Numbered from the stretch's first letter, positions 1 through 9,429 are shown. The stretch: 64,000 bases of DNA from Sorangiineae bacterium NIC37A_2 (GCA_002085155.1 NASX01000010.1:19476-83475), one strand, 5' to 3'. The notes: generated by a model from the sequence alone, not told the origin. A program made the numbers and translations.

Positions 1-166
1 CCCGACAGACTCTCAGCCGAACCGGCGGCCGAGACCCTCTCGAAATCGCCCATCGTGGGAACACAGGGTGCCAGTGCTTCCGCCCGCCCCCAACCGACTC
101 ATGGGGACCGGCCGGGCCGCCTTGACCCCAAGGGGGCCCGCTCGCCAATCGGGCGGGACCCATGTT

Positions 167-772
167 ATGCGTGGCCGTCCGATGAGTCTCCGATTTTTGC
201 CACTCGTCCTCGTAGCCTGGATCGCCTTCACCGGTTGCCGGGGCCCGGGAATCTACGTCGATGCGCGGGATTATATCGCCAAACATCCCCCCATGCCGGC
301 CAAAGCCGACCGCATTCGCGTAGGAGACGTCCTGAACGTTCAGGTGTTCGGCGAACCCACGCTCTCGATGCCGCAAGTGGCAGTGCGCCCCCACGGAGCG
401 ATCAGCCTACCGCTGCTCGGCGAGCAGCCCGCAGCAGGACTCACGCCAGACGAGCTCGCCAAGCGCCTGAGCCGAGCTCTCGACGCGTACCTCAAGGACG
501 CGCGCGTCACAGTCATCCTCGTCTCCTCCACCGTCGTCGTGCACGTCATCGGTGAGGTGAGCAGCGCAGGCAAGCGCGAGTTCCCGCGTCCGGTGCCGAT
601 CTTGGACGTGCTCGCCGAATCAGGCGGCCTGACCCAATACGCGAACCGCAAGGGCATTTATCTCCTGCGCGGTAGTGATCGGATTCGCTTCGACTACTAC
701 GACTTGATCCGAGGTTCGGCCTCGGTGCGGAACTTCCTCGTGGAGTCCGGTGACGTGCTCGTCGTCGAGTGA
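167..772 (+). CDS. Polysaccharide export lipoprotein (Wza/BexD-type)
   Basis: This is a predicted lipoprotein that helps move exopolysaccharide through the outer membrane. An N-terminal signal with lipobox FTGC puts the lipidated Cys at residue 24. A Poly_export domain follows (RIRVGDVLNVQVFGEP, about 45-125), then one SLBB/beta-grasp domain (VIGEVSSAGKREFP, about 125-200). At 201 aa it is much shorter than Wza (about 380 aa) and lacks the extra SLBB repeats and C-terminal helix, so it is a short-type export protein rather than a complete channel. ATG 167 is chosen because a GGGCGGG lies upstream; ATG 182 is an alternative. It heads the polysaccharide locus and is followed 19 nt later by an acyltransferase. 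Confidence 0.88.
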   Translation: MRGRPMSLRFLPLVLVAWIAFTGCRGPGIYVDARDYIAKHPPMPAKADRIRVGDVLNVQVFGEPTLSMPQVAVRPHGAISLPLLGEQPAAGLTPDELAKRLSRALDAYLKDARVTVILVSSTVVVHVIGEVSSAGKREFPRPVPILDVLAESGGLTQYANRKGIYLLRGSDRIRFDYYDLIRGSASVRNFLVESGDVLVVE

Positions 773-791
773 TCCCTCGCTCCGAGGGAGC

Positions 792-1940
792 ATGACCTCT
801 CAGCCCGCGACTCTCACCAAGCTCGAATACCTCGATGGCCTTCGGGGGCTCGCCGCGCTCTACGTCGTCCTGTTTCACGCCATTCTCGGCTTTCGACACG
901 AGCCCGAGGATGTGCTCACAAAGGTCCTGCTGCGGCTGTTCTGCTTCGGCCATGAGGCCGTCGCAGTATTCATCGTGCTGTCCGGCTATTGTCTGACGCT
1001 CTCGGCAACCCGCGGCGGCAAGCGACCCTTCCAAGTCGAGTTTTTTCCGTTCCTCCGGCGGCGCGCGCGCCGCATCTTGCCCCCCTATTTCGTAGCGCTC
1101 TGTGGCTCGCTGCTCTTGATTGCGCTCGTCCCTGCGCTCGGCGTAGGCAAGCTCACCGGCTCGATTTGGCAAGATAGCCATCCTGCCTTCAGCAGAGCTT
1201 CCCTCGTCACTCACTTCCTCCTCATCCACAACTGGTTCCCGGAGACAGTTCACACCATCAACGGTCCCCTCTGGAGTGTAGCGACGGAGTGGCAGATCTA
1301 TCTCCTGCTCCCGACGGTATTTGTCCCGGTCTATCGCCGCAGAGGGGCGCTCGGCATGATCGCTGTCGCCGCTGCGCTCGGATACGGCGCGCTCGCATTC
1401 TGGCCAGAGTGGAGTCGCACGGCCATCAGCTGGTACACGGTTCTTTTCGCGGTAGGCTCTGCAGGAGCGCTCCTGCACGTCGGGCCCCAAGGTGACACGG
1501 TACGGAGGCTGCGCCGTCTCCCCTGGAACCTCATCGCCAGCGCATTCACTGTCCTCCTCGCGCTCTGCGGACTCGGGGCAGCATCCATTTGGTTCCGCTA
1601 CCAGCCCATGACGGACCTGCTCGTCGGCCTGTGTACGGCGGCTGTTCTCATCGCGGCAGCGGAAGGGAGCCTCGGCGGTGGGCTGCCGGGACCGCTCAAG
1701 GTGCTCTCGAGCCGCTTTGCTCTCGGGCTCGGGCGCATTTCTTACAGTCTCTACCTCTCCCATCTCCCGATTTTGGCCCTCGTCGCAGCCACACTCGAAG
1801 GGGCAGGGGTCTCCCCTTGGGTCTACCGCGCGACCATGGGCATCGGAGGATCCGTCGCGTCCCTCGCGGTCGCAGCGCTGCTTTATGTGTCGGTCGAACG
1901 CCACTTCCTGAACCATCCTGCGTCTGAGCGGAGTCGATAA
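792..1940 (+). CDS. Acyltransferase 3 family membrane O-acyltransferase (OafA-like)
   Basis: This integral membrane protein probably transfers an acyl (often acetyl) group onto a sugar of the exopolysaccharide. The family N-terminal signature YLDGLRGLAALYV is present, including the R-x10-H motif (Arg of GLRGLA to the His of LFH). About ten hydrophobic segments follow, with a positively charged RRRARRILPPY loop and WSVATEWQIY, both typical of the family. The length of 382 aa is normal. ATG 792 is preferred over the upstream 750 start because GAGGGAG lies just before it. A second acyltransferase of the same family lies at 5328, suggesting two different decorations. Confidence 0.9.
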   Translation: MTSQPATLTKLEYLDGLRGLAALYVVLFHAILGFRHEPEDVLTKVLLRLFCFGHEAVAVFIVLSGYCLTLSATRGGKRPFQVEFFPFLRRRARRILPPYFVALCGSLLLIALVPALGVGKLTGSIWQDSHPAFSRASLVTHFLLIHNWFPETVHTINGPLWSVATEWQIYLLLPTVFVPVYRRRGALGMIAVAAALGYGALAFWPEWSRTAISWYTVLFAVGSAGALLHVGPQGDTVRRLRRLPWNLIASAFTVLLALCGLGAASIWFRYQPMTDLLVGLCTAAVLIAAAEGSLGGGLPGPLKVLSSRFALGLGRISYSLYLSHLPILALVAATLEGAGVSPWVYRATMGIGGSVASLAVAALLYVSVERHFLNHPASERSR

Positions 1941-2112
1941 GTCGCTCCCGCGAGCGCTCGAGGGCCTGCGGACGGGAGCCCCGCAGGGGTGAGAGGCCAA
2001 AGCTCAGAAGCGAGAGGGATTGAAGACACGTCCCGAGCGGTGATACCGTGCCAAGCCAAGCGAGTCGGTGCATTTCTGCCGGCGCGCACCCAGCAGAAGG
2101 AACCACAGACTC

Positions 2113-3105
2113 ATGGGACTCGGGGCAGTACGGCGAACGGCGCTCGTAACAGGCGCGGCAGGATTTATTGGCTCACACCTCGTCGATCGGCTGCTCGCCG
2201 AAGGCTTTGAGGTGGTCGGACTCGACAGTCTGATGACGGGAGATCTGACGAACCTCGCAAACGCGAGCCGCGATCCCCATTTTCACTTTCAGGCCGGCGA
2301 CGTGCGCGAACCGATGCACGTTCACGCAGAGCTCATCTTCAACTTTGCCTGCCCGGCTTCTCCTGTCCACTACCAGCACGACCCCTACACGACCTTCACG
2401 ACCAGCGTCGTCGGTGCCCAGCGCATCATCGAGATGGCGCGCGGGCGCCGCTGCACGGTGGTCCATGCGTCGACCTCCGAGGTCTATGGCGATCCGAACG
2501 TGCATCCCCAGCCCGAGTCCTACTGGGGTCACGTGAACCCGATCGGTCCGCGCGCTTGTTACGACGAGGGGAAGCGCGGCGCCGAGACCTTGTTCATGGA
2601 CGCCAAGCGCAGCTGGAACATCGACGCTCGCCTCGTCCGCATCTTCAACACCTACGGTCCGCGCATGGCCTTCAATGACGGCCGCGTCGTTTCGACCTTC
2701 GTAACGCAGGCTCTCCGCGGCCAGGCCCTCTCGGTTTTCGGCGAAGGCACCCAGACTCGCTCCTTCTGCTACGTCGACGACCTCGTCGAAGGCTTCTTCC
2801 GCGTCGCGATGCGAGAGTCCTTCGGGGGCCCGATGAACCTCGGAAATCCCGGTGAGTTCACGATGATCGAACTGGCGAAGCTCGTCCACGAGCTGACCGG
2901 CTCCACGACTCCCATCGAGTTCCATCCGTTGCCCGCCGACGACCCCAAGCAGCGCAAGCCGGACATCTCCCTCGCCCGTGAGCTGATCGGCTTCGAGCCG
3001 AAGTTCCCGCTCCGCGAAGGCCTGACCAGGACGATCGCTGATTTCCGCGCACGGCTTGAGGCGCTCGGTGAGTTGCCGAACAACAAGCCCGGCCTGAAAC
3101 CATGA
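2113..3105 (+). CDS. NAD-dependent sugar epimerase/dehydratase, UDP-glucuronate decarboxylase-like
   Basis: An extended short-chain dehydrogenase acting on a nucleotide sugar. The NAD-binding motif GAAGFIGSH sits at about residues 14-22, the catalytic Ser region is ASTSEVYGDP, and the Tyr-Lys pair is in YDEGKR. The signatures CPASPVHYQ, the YDEGKR active site and RIFNTYGPRM are those of UDP-xylose synthase, which oxidises and decarboxylates UDP-glucuronate, so xylose in the polymer is a reasonable inference. The length of 330 aa is normal. ATG 2113 is preceded by AAGGA about 11 nt away. It overlaps the next gene by 4 nt (ATGA), implying translational coupling. Confidence 0.88.
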   Translation: MGLGAVRRTALVTGAAGFIGSHLVDRLLAEGFEVVGLDSLMTGDLTNLANASRDPHFHFQAGDVREPMHVHAELIFNFACPASPVHYQHDPYTTFTTSVVGAQRIIEMARGRRCTVVHASTSEVYGDPNVHPQPESYWGHVNPIGPRACYDEGKRGAETLFMDAKRSWNIDARLVRIFNTYGPRMAFNDGRVVSTFVTQALRGQALSVFGEGTQTRSFCYVDDLVEGFFRVAMRESFGGPMNLGNPGEFTMIELAKLVHELTGSTTPIEFHPLPADDPKQRKPDISLARELIGFEPKFPLREGLTRTIADFRARLEALGELPNNKPGLKP

Positions 3106-4184
3106 GAGCACTCATCTTAGCCGCCGGATCCTTCGGCGAGGCCATGCGCAAAGGGATCGAGGCCGGACGAGAGCCGCGCCTCGACGTCTTCGAAATTGCC
3201 GAGAGGCTCGGCGCCGACCTGCTCGACTTCGACGACGCCCTCAAGAGTACGTCGCTCCCCGTAAAAGCTACGCTGAAGGCGCTCGGTCCTTCGGCGGCCC
3301 TCGCGATGCTCGGGTTTCTCCGCCGCGACAACTACGACGTCATCCTCACGACCGGCGAAGACATCGGAATCCCCCTGGCAGCTCTGCTTCGCCCGACGGA
3401 ATCCCCGGTCGCTCACGCGCTGATCGCGCACACCCTCGCGCCGAAGAAGAAGCGGATCTTCTTCGAGCTCTTCTCCGTCGAGAAGCGCATCGACCACGTC
3501 CTCGCCTACGCGCGCACTGAAGAACGACTGATGCTCGATGAGCTCGGTTTCGAACCGGAGCAGGTCCAGCGCATCTATTATCACGCGGACGACCAGTTCT
3601 TCCGCCCTTCCGAAGAGCCCCCCGAACCCGATCTCATCTGCGCCGCCGGCCAGCTCCTGCGCGACTATGACTGCCTGGCTGAGGCGGTGCGTGGCCTCCC
3701 GGTCCGCGTCCAGATCGCAGCGGGCAGCCCTTGGATCCAGAAAGAACTGAATCCGAGCCATGAGCTTCCGGAGAACGTCAGCTGGGGCAAGATGAACCGC
3801 TACGATCTGCGCGCTCTCTACGCCCGCTCAGCGCTCGCCGTCGTCCCCATCAAACAGAACGTCTATCAGACGGGCATCGCGACGATCCTCGAGATGATGT
3901 CGATGGGGAAATGTGTGATCGCGACGCGCACCATCGGCCAAACCGATACGATCGTCGACGGCGTCACGGGCGTCTACGTTCCTCCTCACGATCCCGGAGC
4001 ACTTCGAGCCGCGATTCAGAAGTACCTGAACGCTCCAGAAGAAGCTGCGCGCATCGGACGCGCCGCGCGCGAATTCATCGAGCGCGAGGCAGGACTGAAC
4101 CTGTTCGTCGACCGCGTGATCGGCGCCATGGAGCGGGCTCTCGCCTACCGTCAGCAGAAGATCCTCGGGCACGCCCCGAGCTGA
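3102..4184 (+). CDS. Glycosyltransferase, GT-B fold (GT4-like)
   Basis: A cytoplasmic glycosyltransferase probably adding a sugar in repeat-unit assembly. The C-terminal half (about 200-345) carries the usual donor-site region: SALAVVPIKQNVYQTGI, then ILEMMSMGKCVIATRTIG and GVTGVYVPPHDPGAL, typical of the retaining GT4 family. The N-terminal half is divergent, so the acceptor cannot be named. Its ATG overlaps the stop of the decarboxylase gene, indicating an operon. The last codons lie beside a GC-rich inverted repeat followed by a T run at about 4177-4218. Confidence 0.82.
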   Translation: MRALILAAGSFGEAMRKGIEAGREPRLDVFEIAERLGADLLDFDDALKSTSLPVKATLKALGPSAALAMLGFLRRDNYDVILTTGEDIGIPLAALLRPTESPVAHALIAHTLAPKKKRIFFELFSVEKRIDHVLAYARTEERLMLDELGFEPEQVQRIYYHADDQFFRPSEEPPEPDLICAAGQLLRDYDCLAEAVRGLPVRVQIAAGSPWIQKELNPSHELPENVSWGKMNRYDLRALYARSALAVVPIKQNVYQTGIATILEMMSMGKCVIATRTIGQTDTIVDGVTGVYVPPHDPGALRAAIQKYLNAPEEAARIGRAAREFIEREAGLNLFVDRVIGAMERALAYRQQKILGHAPS

Positions 4185-4218
4185 CCTTCGCGGAAGAGCT
4201 CGGTTGCTCGGCTTTTTG
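4177..4218 (+). terminator. Possible intrinsic terminator after the glycosyltransferase gene
   Basis: CCGAGC at the stop codon of the preceding gene can pair with GCTCGG about 20 nt later. A further GCTCGG is followed by a TTTTT run near 4212-4218. The stem overlaps the stop codon, so the exact structure is uncertain. The site lies between two convergent genes. Confidence 0.4.
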
Positions 4219-4238
4219 AGTCGTCCGTCGAGCGTCCC

Positions 4239-5222
4239 TTAGGTCGATCGAGGGGAGCGCACCCGCGCAAAGCGATCGGGACCGAGAGTCCGCTTCGACG
4301 AGTTCCAGTACAGAACATTCGCCAGCAAGCTGCAGGCGGCTCGGTCGAGCTTGCTGACTCGGCCGGCCGCTTTAGACTCGAGGTAACGGCAGAGGAGCTT
4401 CGAGGCGAGCTCCGCGGCCTCGGGACGAACCAGCAGGCAGGAGAGCGCCGAGCGCTGGAGCGGGTGGAGCCGGTGCCAGTTGCCCGCAAGCATCTCCTCG
4501 GCGCCCTCCGGCGATCCATCGAACATGCTGACCTCCATCTCGCCGTAGGTCGCGTGGGCGTGGCAGAAGGACTTCAGGGTCCGCTCCGCGTGATGGAGCC
4601 CCTTGGCACGGGGGTCGAACACATAGCCCACTCCCGCGTCCGCCAGCCTCCGGCCAAGCTCCACGTCTTCCCCGCGCTTCAGGGTCACGTCGAAGAGGCC
4701 CGCCTCGAGGAGTCTCGAGCGCCTCACTGACGCGTTTCCGGTCCAGAACTGGCGATAGGTCGGCTGGTAATCGCCGCGCACCATGGCGGCGTACTGTTTC
4801 TCGAGCTGGACCTGCTCCCAGGCGACCCAAGGCTGCGAGTAGGAGGGCAAAGACGAGAGCGTCCCGAGCACGACCACGTCCCCTTCAGCCTTTTCGTGGT
4901 TCTCCATGTGCGCCTGAACCAGGAGCGGGTCAGGAACCACGTCGTCATCGAGAAAAAGGATCCAGTCGGAGCTGGCCGCTTGTACCCCGCGATTCCGCGC
5001 AGCAGCGGGCCCCGAGTTGGCCTGGCTTTCGACGCGCAGCGAGAAGGGAAAAGAGGCGCTCTTGAGCCACTCGACGGTGTCGTCCGTCGACCCATCGTCC
5101 ACGACGACAACCTCGATCCGCTCCGGCGGAAATGTCTCTGCGGCGAGAGCCGACAAGACCCGAGCAAGGCGCGGGCGCCGATTGTAGGTGGGTATGACCA
5201 CGCTGACGCTCGGCTTCTCCAT
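4239..5222 (-). CDS. Glycosyltransferase family 2
   Basis: A GT-A fold inverting glycosyltransferase of 327 aa. The N-terminus reads SVSVVIPTYNRRPRL, followed by VVVDDGSTDDTVEW and the metal-binding acidic motif FLDDDVVPDP (about residues 85-95). Toward the C-terminus GNASVRRSRLLEAG and RGEDVELGRRLADAG match family 2 acceptor-side signatures. The open frame extends upstream to 5888, but homology begins at MEKPSVSVV, so ATG 5222 is chosen; ATG 5261 is an alternative. It is transcribed against its neighbours, inside the polysaccharide locus. Confidence 0.87.
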   Translation of the reverse strand: MEKPSVSVVIPTYNRRPRLARVLSALAAETFPPERIEVVVVDDGSTDDTVEWLKSASFPFSLRVESQANSGPAAARNRGVQAASSDWILFLDDDVVPDPLLVQAHMENHEKAEGDVVVLGTLSSLPSYSQPWVAWEQVQLEKQYAAMVRGDYQPTYRQFWTGNASVRRSRLLEAGLFDVTLKRGEDVELGRRLADAGVGYVFDPRAKGLHHAERTLKSFCHAHATYGEMEVSMFDGSPEGAEEMLAGNWHRLHPLQRSALSCLLVRPEAAELASKLLCRYLESKAAGRVSKLDRAACSLLANVLYWNSSKRTLGPDRFARVRSPRST

Positions 5223-5327
5223 GGGGCGGAGTTTCCTAACATATCGCCGCCCTGGCGTCATCAGAGCTCCTCCCCAAGAGCCCCCGAGCGCTAGACGACA
5301 CGAAGCAGTCCCGGTAGAGACTGCCGA

Positions 5328-6524
5328 GTGAACTCTGGCGCTGCCCTCCCTGTTACCGTGGACTCGGCTGAGGTTCGTGCGGCGCAAGCGCCTCCAGTAG
5401 CGGCGGCGAAGACCGCGTTCCATCTCGCTCACATCGACGGCCTCAGAGCCCTCGCCGCGCTGCTCGTTTACGTGAACCACGCCTACGGCCAGTCCTGGAG
5501 CGGCATCAAAGGGGAGCTCCCGACACGCGTCCCCTTTACCTGGTTTCGCTCCACGCTGATCACCGGTCACTTCGCGGTCACCGTGTTCATCGCCGTATCG
5601 GGGTTCTGCTTGGCCTTGCCTGTCATCCGCGGGGACGGTCAGCTGCGCGGTGGGACGAAGGAGTTCTTCCGGCGGCGCGCTCGGCGCATTCTGCCGCCCT
5701 ACTACGCTGCTCTCGCCCTCTGCTTGCTCCTCATCGCCACCATCATCGGCGAGCCCACTGGCTCCCTTTGGGACGTCCCGATTGAAGTCGATTGGCAAGC
5801 GATCGTCGCCCACGTTCTCCTCGTCCAAGACATCTTCCGCACCGGCCGCATCAACTACGTGTTCTGGTCGATCGCCGTCGAGTGGCAAATCTACTTCCTG
5901 TTTCCGCTCATGGTGCTGCTCGCGCGCCGCATCGGCATCCTACGCATGGCCGCCTGCGCGCTCGCGCTCGGCTTTGCGCTCGCCTTTGCGGTGATGGACA
6001 CCCGCATCTACCGCGCCAACCCGCACTACATCGGCATCTTCGCGCTCGGAGTAGTGGCCGCCTACGTCTCGTACTCGAAGGATCCTGTCTTCGAGCGCAT
6101 TCGCTCCTTCCGCCACTTTGGCCTCGTCGCGGCTCTCGCCCTCGGCCTCACGCTCGGAGCCATCCCGGTCCTGAGCCCGAACTTCCAGAACACGGACTAT
6201 CCCCTCTACGACGGCGGCATTGGCATCTTCGCCTTTTCGGCTCTCGTCCTTACGAGCACCCGTCCGAATAGCCTCCTCACGAAATTCTTCGCGCTGCCGC
6301 CCCTGGTTTGGCTCGGGACCTTCTCTTACAGCCTTTACTTGATGCACGCGCCGATTCTGCAGATCTTGTGGCAGTACGCGGCTATGCCCCTCGGACTCGA
6401 CAATGAGGCCACCTTCGTCGCCCTGATGACGCTCGGCCTCGGCGTGACCATCGCTGCCAGCTACGGGTTCTTCCGAGTCTTCGAGAGACCGTTCATGTCG
6501 ACGGTGGCCAAAGCTCGAGCTTAG
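5328..6524 (+). CDS. Acyltransferase 3 family membrane O-acyltransferase
   Basis: The second OafA-like membrane acyltransferase of the locus (398 aa). After a 35-residue Ala-rich N-terminus it shows HIDGLRALAALLVYVNH with the R-x10-H motif, RRRARRILPPYYAAL, the WSIAVEWQIYFLFP segment and roughly ten membrane helices. It probably modifies the same polysaccharide as the acyltransferase at 792, but the two sequences differ enough to suggest different positions or acyl groups. GTG 5328 is the first start of the frame; no clear ribosome site is visible. Its last 32 nt overlap the 3' end of the convergent gene at 6493. Confidence 0.88.
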   Translation: MNSGAALPVTVDSAEVRAAQAPPVAAAKTAFHLAHIDGLRALAALLVYVNHAYGQSWSGIKGELPTRVPFTWFRSTLITGHFAVTVFIAVSGFCLALPVIRGDGQLRGGTKEFFRRRARRILPPYYAALALCLLLIATIIGEPTGSLWDVPIEVDWQAIVAHVLLVQDIFRTGRINYVFWSIAVEWQIYFLFPLMVLLARRIGILRMAACALALGFALAFAVMDTRIYRANPHYIGIFALGVVAAYVSYSKDPVFERIRSFRHFGLVAALALGLTLGAIPVLSPNFQNTDYPLYDGGIGIFAFSALVLTSTRPNSLLTKFFALPPLVWLGTFSYSLYLMHAPILQILWQYAAMPLGLDNEATFVALMTLGLGVTIAASYGFFRVFERPFMSTVAKARA

Positions 6525-7536
6525 CCACAACACACATATGGTCGGAGAGCCCGCGGCAGGCCACATACGAGTCCACGAAACGGGGGCCTCGAATCGCCAA
6601 GATTCGGTCGAGCCGCATCCAGAGGATCTTCGACGGAAACGTGAATCCGAAGCCGATTCCAGCGTCCGCAAAGCTGTCTGAAAAAGCGCCAAACGCCTGA
6701 TCAAACAGCGGGCTCATGTGCGTCAAATTCAGATCACCAGCGACGATCGTCGGCAGACTGCCCTGAAGAGCGCTCCTCGCAGCGGACTCGAGATCGAAGC
6801 GCCGAAGATCGACATTTTTACGCACACGCTCGGCCGCTTCTCCGCGAAAAAGACGTCCACTCTTGATCTCCTTGGTAAACCCTTGCCCCCGCACTGCCAT
6901 GAACGCATGTCGCGGCGAGCCTGGATGCACGTTGTAGAGAGCCACCGGCCCCCCTGGCGTCTGCATCTCGAGGCTGATGAACTGGGGCGTGCGCTCCCGC
7001 CCCCAGAGAAAACTCGACCCGGGGTGTTTTGGCTCGCTGAGCGGATACCGACTGGCCACCACGAACTGTCCGCTGACCACGACGTGCGACAGCCGCGTCT
7101 TGAGCTCGGCGGCGAGCTCCTCACCGCGAAATGCGATCTCTTGGAGGAACACCAGATCGGGGTCGTGCTCCAAGATGCCTTGCACCACCTCTTTCGAACC
7201 TCGATGAGCTGAGTCAACGTTCATGCTCACGACAGTGAGGTCGGCCGAGCTCGCACTCCGAAACGAGAAGTGGAAGCCCATCACGAAGTACACGACGAAC
7301 AGCACGCTCCCGAGCGGCACCAGGACTAAGCGCTTCGGCCCCACCCAAAGCGCGGCAAGAACAATCAAAGGCGCCGGGAATAGGTAGCCCTGTGGCGGGA
7401 GATAGACCGCCAGCGCTGAGCCCCAGAATGTCTCCGCCGTCGCGCGCAGAAATGTGTAGACGCAAAGAAGACTCAGGGGATAGGCCCAGACCAGCAAGCA
7501 GAGCGCACGCCGAAGGACCTTCCCCGGTCGTTTCAT
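6493..7536 (-). CDS. Membrane-anchored endonuclease/exonuclease/phosphatase-family protein
   Basis: Three N-terminal hydrophobic segments (about residues 10-105) are followed by an EEP-fold catalytic domain. The hallmark metal and catalytic residues are visible: VVSMNVDS (Asn), LVFLQEIAF (Glu), VAGDLNLTH (Asp/Asn) and GLSDHMCV (Asp-His). The substrate cannot be read from sequence; members cleave phosphodiesters in nucleic acids, lipids or other molecules, with the active site here probably facing the periplasm. Its ATG overlaps the stop of the upstream glycosyltransferase (ATGA), so the two are co-translated and a role in envelope or polysaccharide metabolism is plausible. Confidence 0.82.
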   Translation of the reverse strand: MKRPGKVLRRALCLLVWAYPLSLLCVYTFLRATAETFWGSALAVYLPPQGYLFPAPLIVLAALWVGPKRLVLVPLGSVLFVVYFVMGFHFSFRSASSADLTVVSMNVDSAHRGSKEVVQGILEHDPDLVFLQEIAFRGEELAAELKTRLSHVVVSGQFVVASRYPLSEPKHPGSSFLWGRERTPQFISLEMQTPGGPVALYNVHPGSPRHAFMAVRGQGFTKEIKSGRLFRGEAAERVRKNVDLRRFDLESAARSALQGSLPTIVAGDLNLTHMSPLFDQAFGAFSDSFADAGIGFGFTFPSKILWMRLDRILAIRGPRFVDSYVACRGLSDHMCVVAKLELWPPST

Positions 7537-8669
7537 GGCCTCGAAACTCGGAAGTTCGGCGCGAGCAGTTCCCGAACGCGCCCCTCCGCCAGCGTGACGA
7601 GCAGGTCACCGATCGCGTCGGCGTTCTTTTGCATGTCGAAACGCTCTTCGCCGAGAGCGCGCGAACGCCGCGACATTCTCTCGAGAAGTAAAGGATCGGC
7701 GAGGAGACGCCCCAAGCGATCGCGGAGCGCCTCAGCGTCATCCTTTTCGATCACGTATCCGCTCTCGCCGTCGACCACCGCCTCCGCATGAGCTCCCACG
7801 CGGGTGGTGATGATCGGAAGCTGCGAGGCCATGGCCTCACCGAGCACAACAGCGAGGCAATCTCCGCGTGTCGGGAGCACAAAAAGGTCCGACTCGCGGT
7901 AGAGCTTGAGGAGCGGCTCCGAGTGAGGTTTGACGTTGTGATAGATGAAGACGCCGTCTTCCTTGGGAGGATCGGCGGCGGTCACCATGTGCAGCTCGAT
8001 GCGGCCTTTGAAGTGGTCCCGGACGGTCTGGGTCAGCAAATCGCCACCCTTTCGCCGGAAATCGCCGCCCACAAACAGCACGCGCAGGGGCCGATCGCCG
8101 CGCCAGAACTGCTTCGAGTGCGGATCGGGGTAGTTCGAGAGGGTCGTACCAGGCGGAAGGACCGTCACCCGATCCCCGTCAACGCCGTAGTCTTTGACGA
8201 GGGACGCCTTGGCCCACTCAGACCAGGTCGTAAACCAGGTCATGGTCTTCATGACCGCTCGGTGGGCGCTCAGCTTCACCCGCTCAATCGGGGCTGCCTG
8301 GACCGAGTCGCCGTACCAGTCGGCGAGCTCATCATAGTTGATCGGGGTCGCGTCCAAGGACAGCATCGTCGGGACACGCTTGGCGATAGATCCGGAAAAC
8401 AGACTCACCGTTTGTGTGTTGATGAAGAGAGCGTCGAGGGGCGCCTGAGCTTCCGCGTCCAAGATCATCTGGCGAGCCCGCACGCTGCCTCGGATTGTCC
8501 AGTTCTTTCCAACGCCAGGGATTTTGCCAAATCCGTCGAGGCCGTAGGGCACCTCGAGCCAAACCGGCTCGAAATCAGTCCGTTTCTCGAGCGCTTTCCT
8601 CAGCGCCATTCCGTATGCGACGTGCCCAAGCGCTTGCTCGAGCACGAATCCAATCCGGGGCTTTTTCAC
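7533..8669 (-). CDS. Glycosyltransferase family 4 (GT-B fold)
   Basis: A 378-aa retaining glycosyltransferase. The N-terminus KKPRIGFVLEQALGHVAYG is a Rossmann acceptor domain. The C-terminal donor domain has LRVLFVGGDFRRKGGDLL, then DLFVLPTRGDCLAVVLGEAMASQ with the E-x7-E pattern region, and VVDGESGYVI. The open frame continues upstream to 8903, but GTG 8669 is preceded by a near-perfect AAGGAG six nt away and matches the family N-terminus, which settles the start. It forms a two-gene operon with the EEP-family gene. Confidence 0.88.
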   Translation of the reverse strand: MKKPRIGFVLEQALGHVAYGMALRKALEKRTDFEPVWLEVPYGLDGFGKIPGVGKNWTIRGSVRARQMILDAEAQAPLDALFINTQTVSLFSGSIAKRVPTMLSLDATPINYDELADWYGDSVQAAPIERVKLSAHRAVMKTMTWFTTWSEWAKASLVKDYGVDGDRVTVLPPGTTLSNYPDPHSKQFWRGDRPLRVLFVGGDFRRKGGDLLTQTVRDHFKGRIELHMVTAADPPKEDGVFIYHNVKPHSEPLLKLYRESDLFVLPTRGDCLAVVLGEAMASQLPIITTRVGAHAEAVVDGESGYVIEKDDAEALRDRLGRLLADPLLLERMSRRSRALGEERFDMQKNADAIGDLLVTLAEGRVRELLAPNFRVSRP

Positions 8670-8751
8670 GAATTCTCCTTTGATACTTGCGGATATGCGC
8701 GGGGGCGAGGAGAGCGCCGTTTGGGCCCTCCAGGCGCGGCCCTTCGTCGAG

Positions 8752-9429
8752 TTAACCCACCTCGAACACAGCGCTGCCGACGAAGTGCTTCGGGCCGACA
8801 GCCTTGATCGTACTCTTGGCGTCCTTGACCTTCGAAACCTCGAGGGGAATGCAGAGGAGGGCTCGATCAGAAGCCTGAGCGATGGCGACGGTGGTGGCCG
8901 CACCTTTGACCGGTCCGAGCGCGACGATCACACGATCGCCGCCGCTGCGAAGCTCAGTCAGCTCCTCGATGAACTGGCGGAGGTGTCCGAGACTGACGTC
9001 GGTCGCATCGGCGATGCGGATCGGGGCGCCGAGGTGCACCGATCCTGTGTGCACGAGCGAAACCGCGACCTCGAGCGTAAAACCGTCCGGCATGTCCCCT
9101 GAAGGCACGAGCGCCAAGGTTCGCCAGTCCTCATTCTGAAGGGCGAGCCAGAGCTGTTGCCACTCGGGTCGCTGCCACGGAGGAGCCGTCACCTCAGCTT
9201 CGAGAGGGAGCTCAAGATCGAGGTCCTTGCGCACGACGAGAGCATGCTGACCAGTGAGGGCTAACTCTCGTCCAGTTCTCGCGGATTGAGGGTAGCTGCT
9301 TTCAGGCGGGAGGCTTTCCAAGACAGCCCGCACTCTACCATCGCTTGTCGTCTTTCGATCGCATTCGAGGAAGAAATCCGGAGCCTCTCGCGGAGATGGG
9401 ACAAAAAACCTGGTGGCGAGGGGCCGCAC
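8752..9429 (-). CDS. Uncharacterised protein, possibly a degenerate BY-kinase/ParA-like domain
   Basis: I do not recognise this 225-aa protein with certainty. The middle and C-terminal part (WRTLALVPSGDMPDG, about residues 100-215) follows the pattern of CpsD-type tyrosine kinases: a beta-strand, a loop where Walker A should be, a helix, a strand ending IRIADATDVS and a later VIVALGPVKG strand. The glycine-lysine Walker A residues are missing, so nucleotide hydrolysis is unlikely. It sits 83 nt beyond the start of the GT4 gene on the same strand, within the polysaccharide locus, where a chain-length or regulatory role would fit. The start is uncertain. Confidence 0.6.
   Translation of the reverse strand: MRPLATRFFVPSPREAPDFFLECDRKTTSDGRVRAVLESLPPESSYPQSARTGRELALTGQHALVVRKDLDLELPLEAEVTAPPWQRPEWQQLWLALQNEDWRTLALVPSGDMPDGFTLEVAVSLVHTGSVHLGAPIRIADATDVSLGHLRQFIEELTELRSGGDRVIVALGPVKGAATTVAIAQASDRALLCIPLEVSKVKDAKSTIKAVGPKHFVGSAVFEVG

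Noticed and set aside
546-2000. 484-codon minus-strand open frame opposite the export and acyltransferase genes
   Set aside because: Antisense shadow of real genes; composition is charged low complexity.
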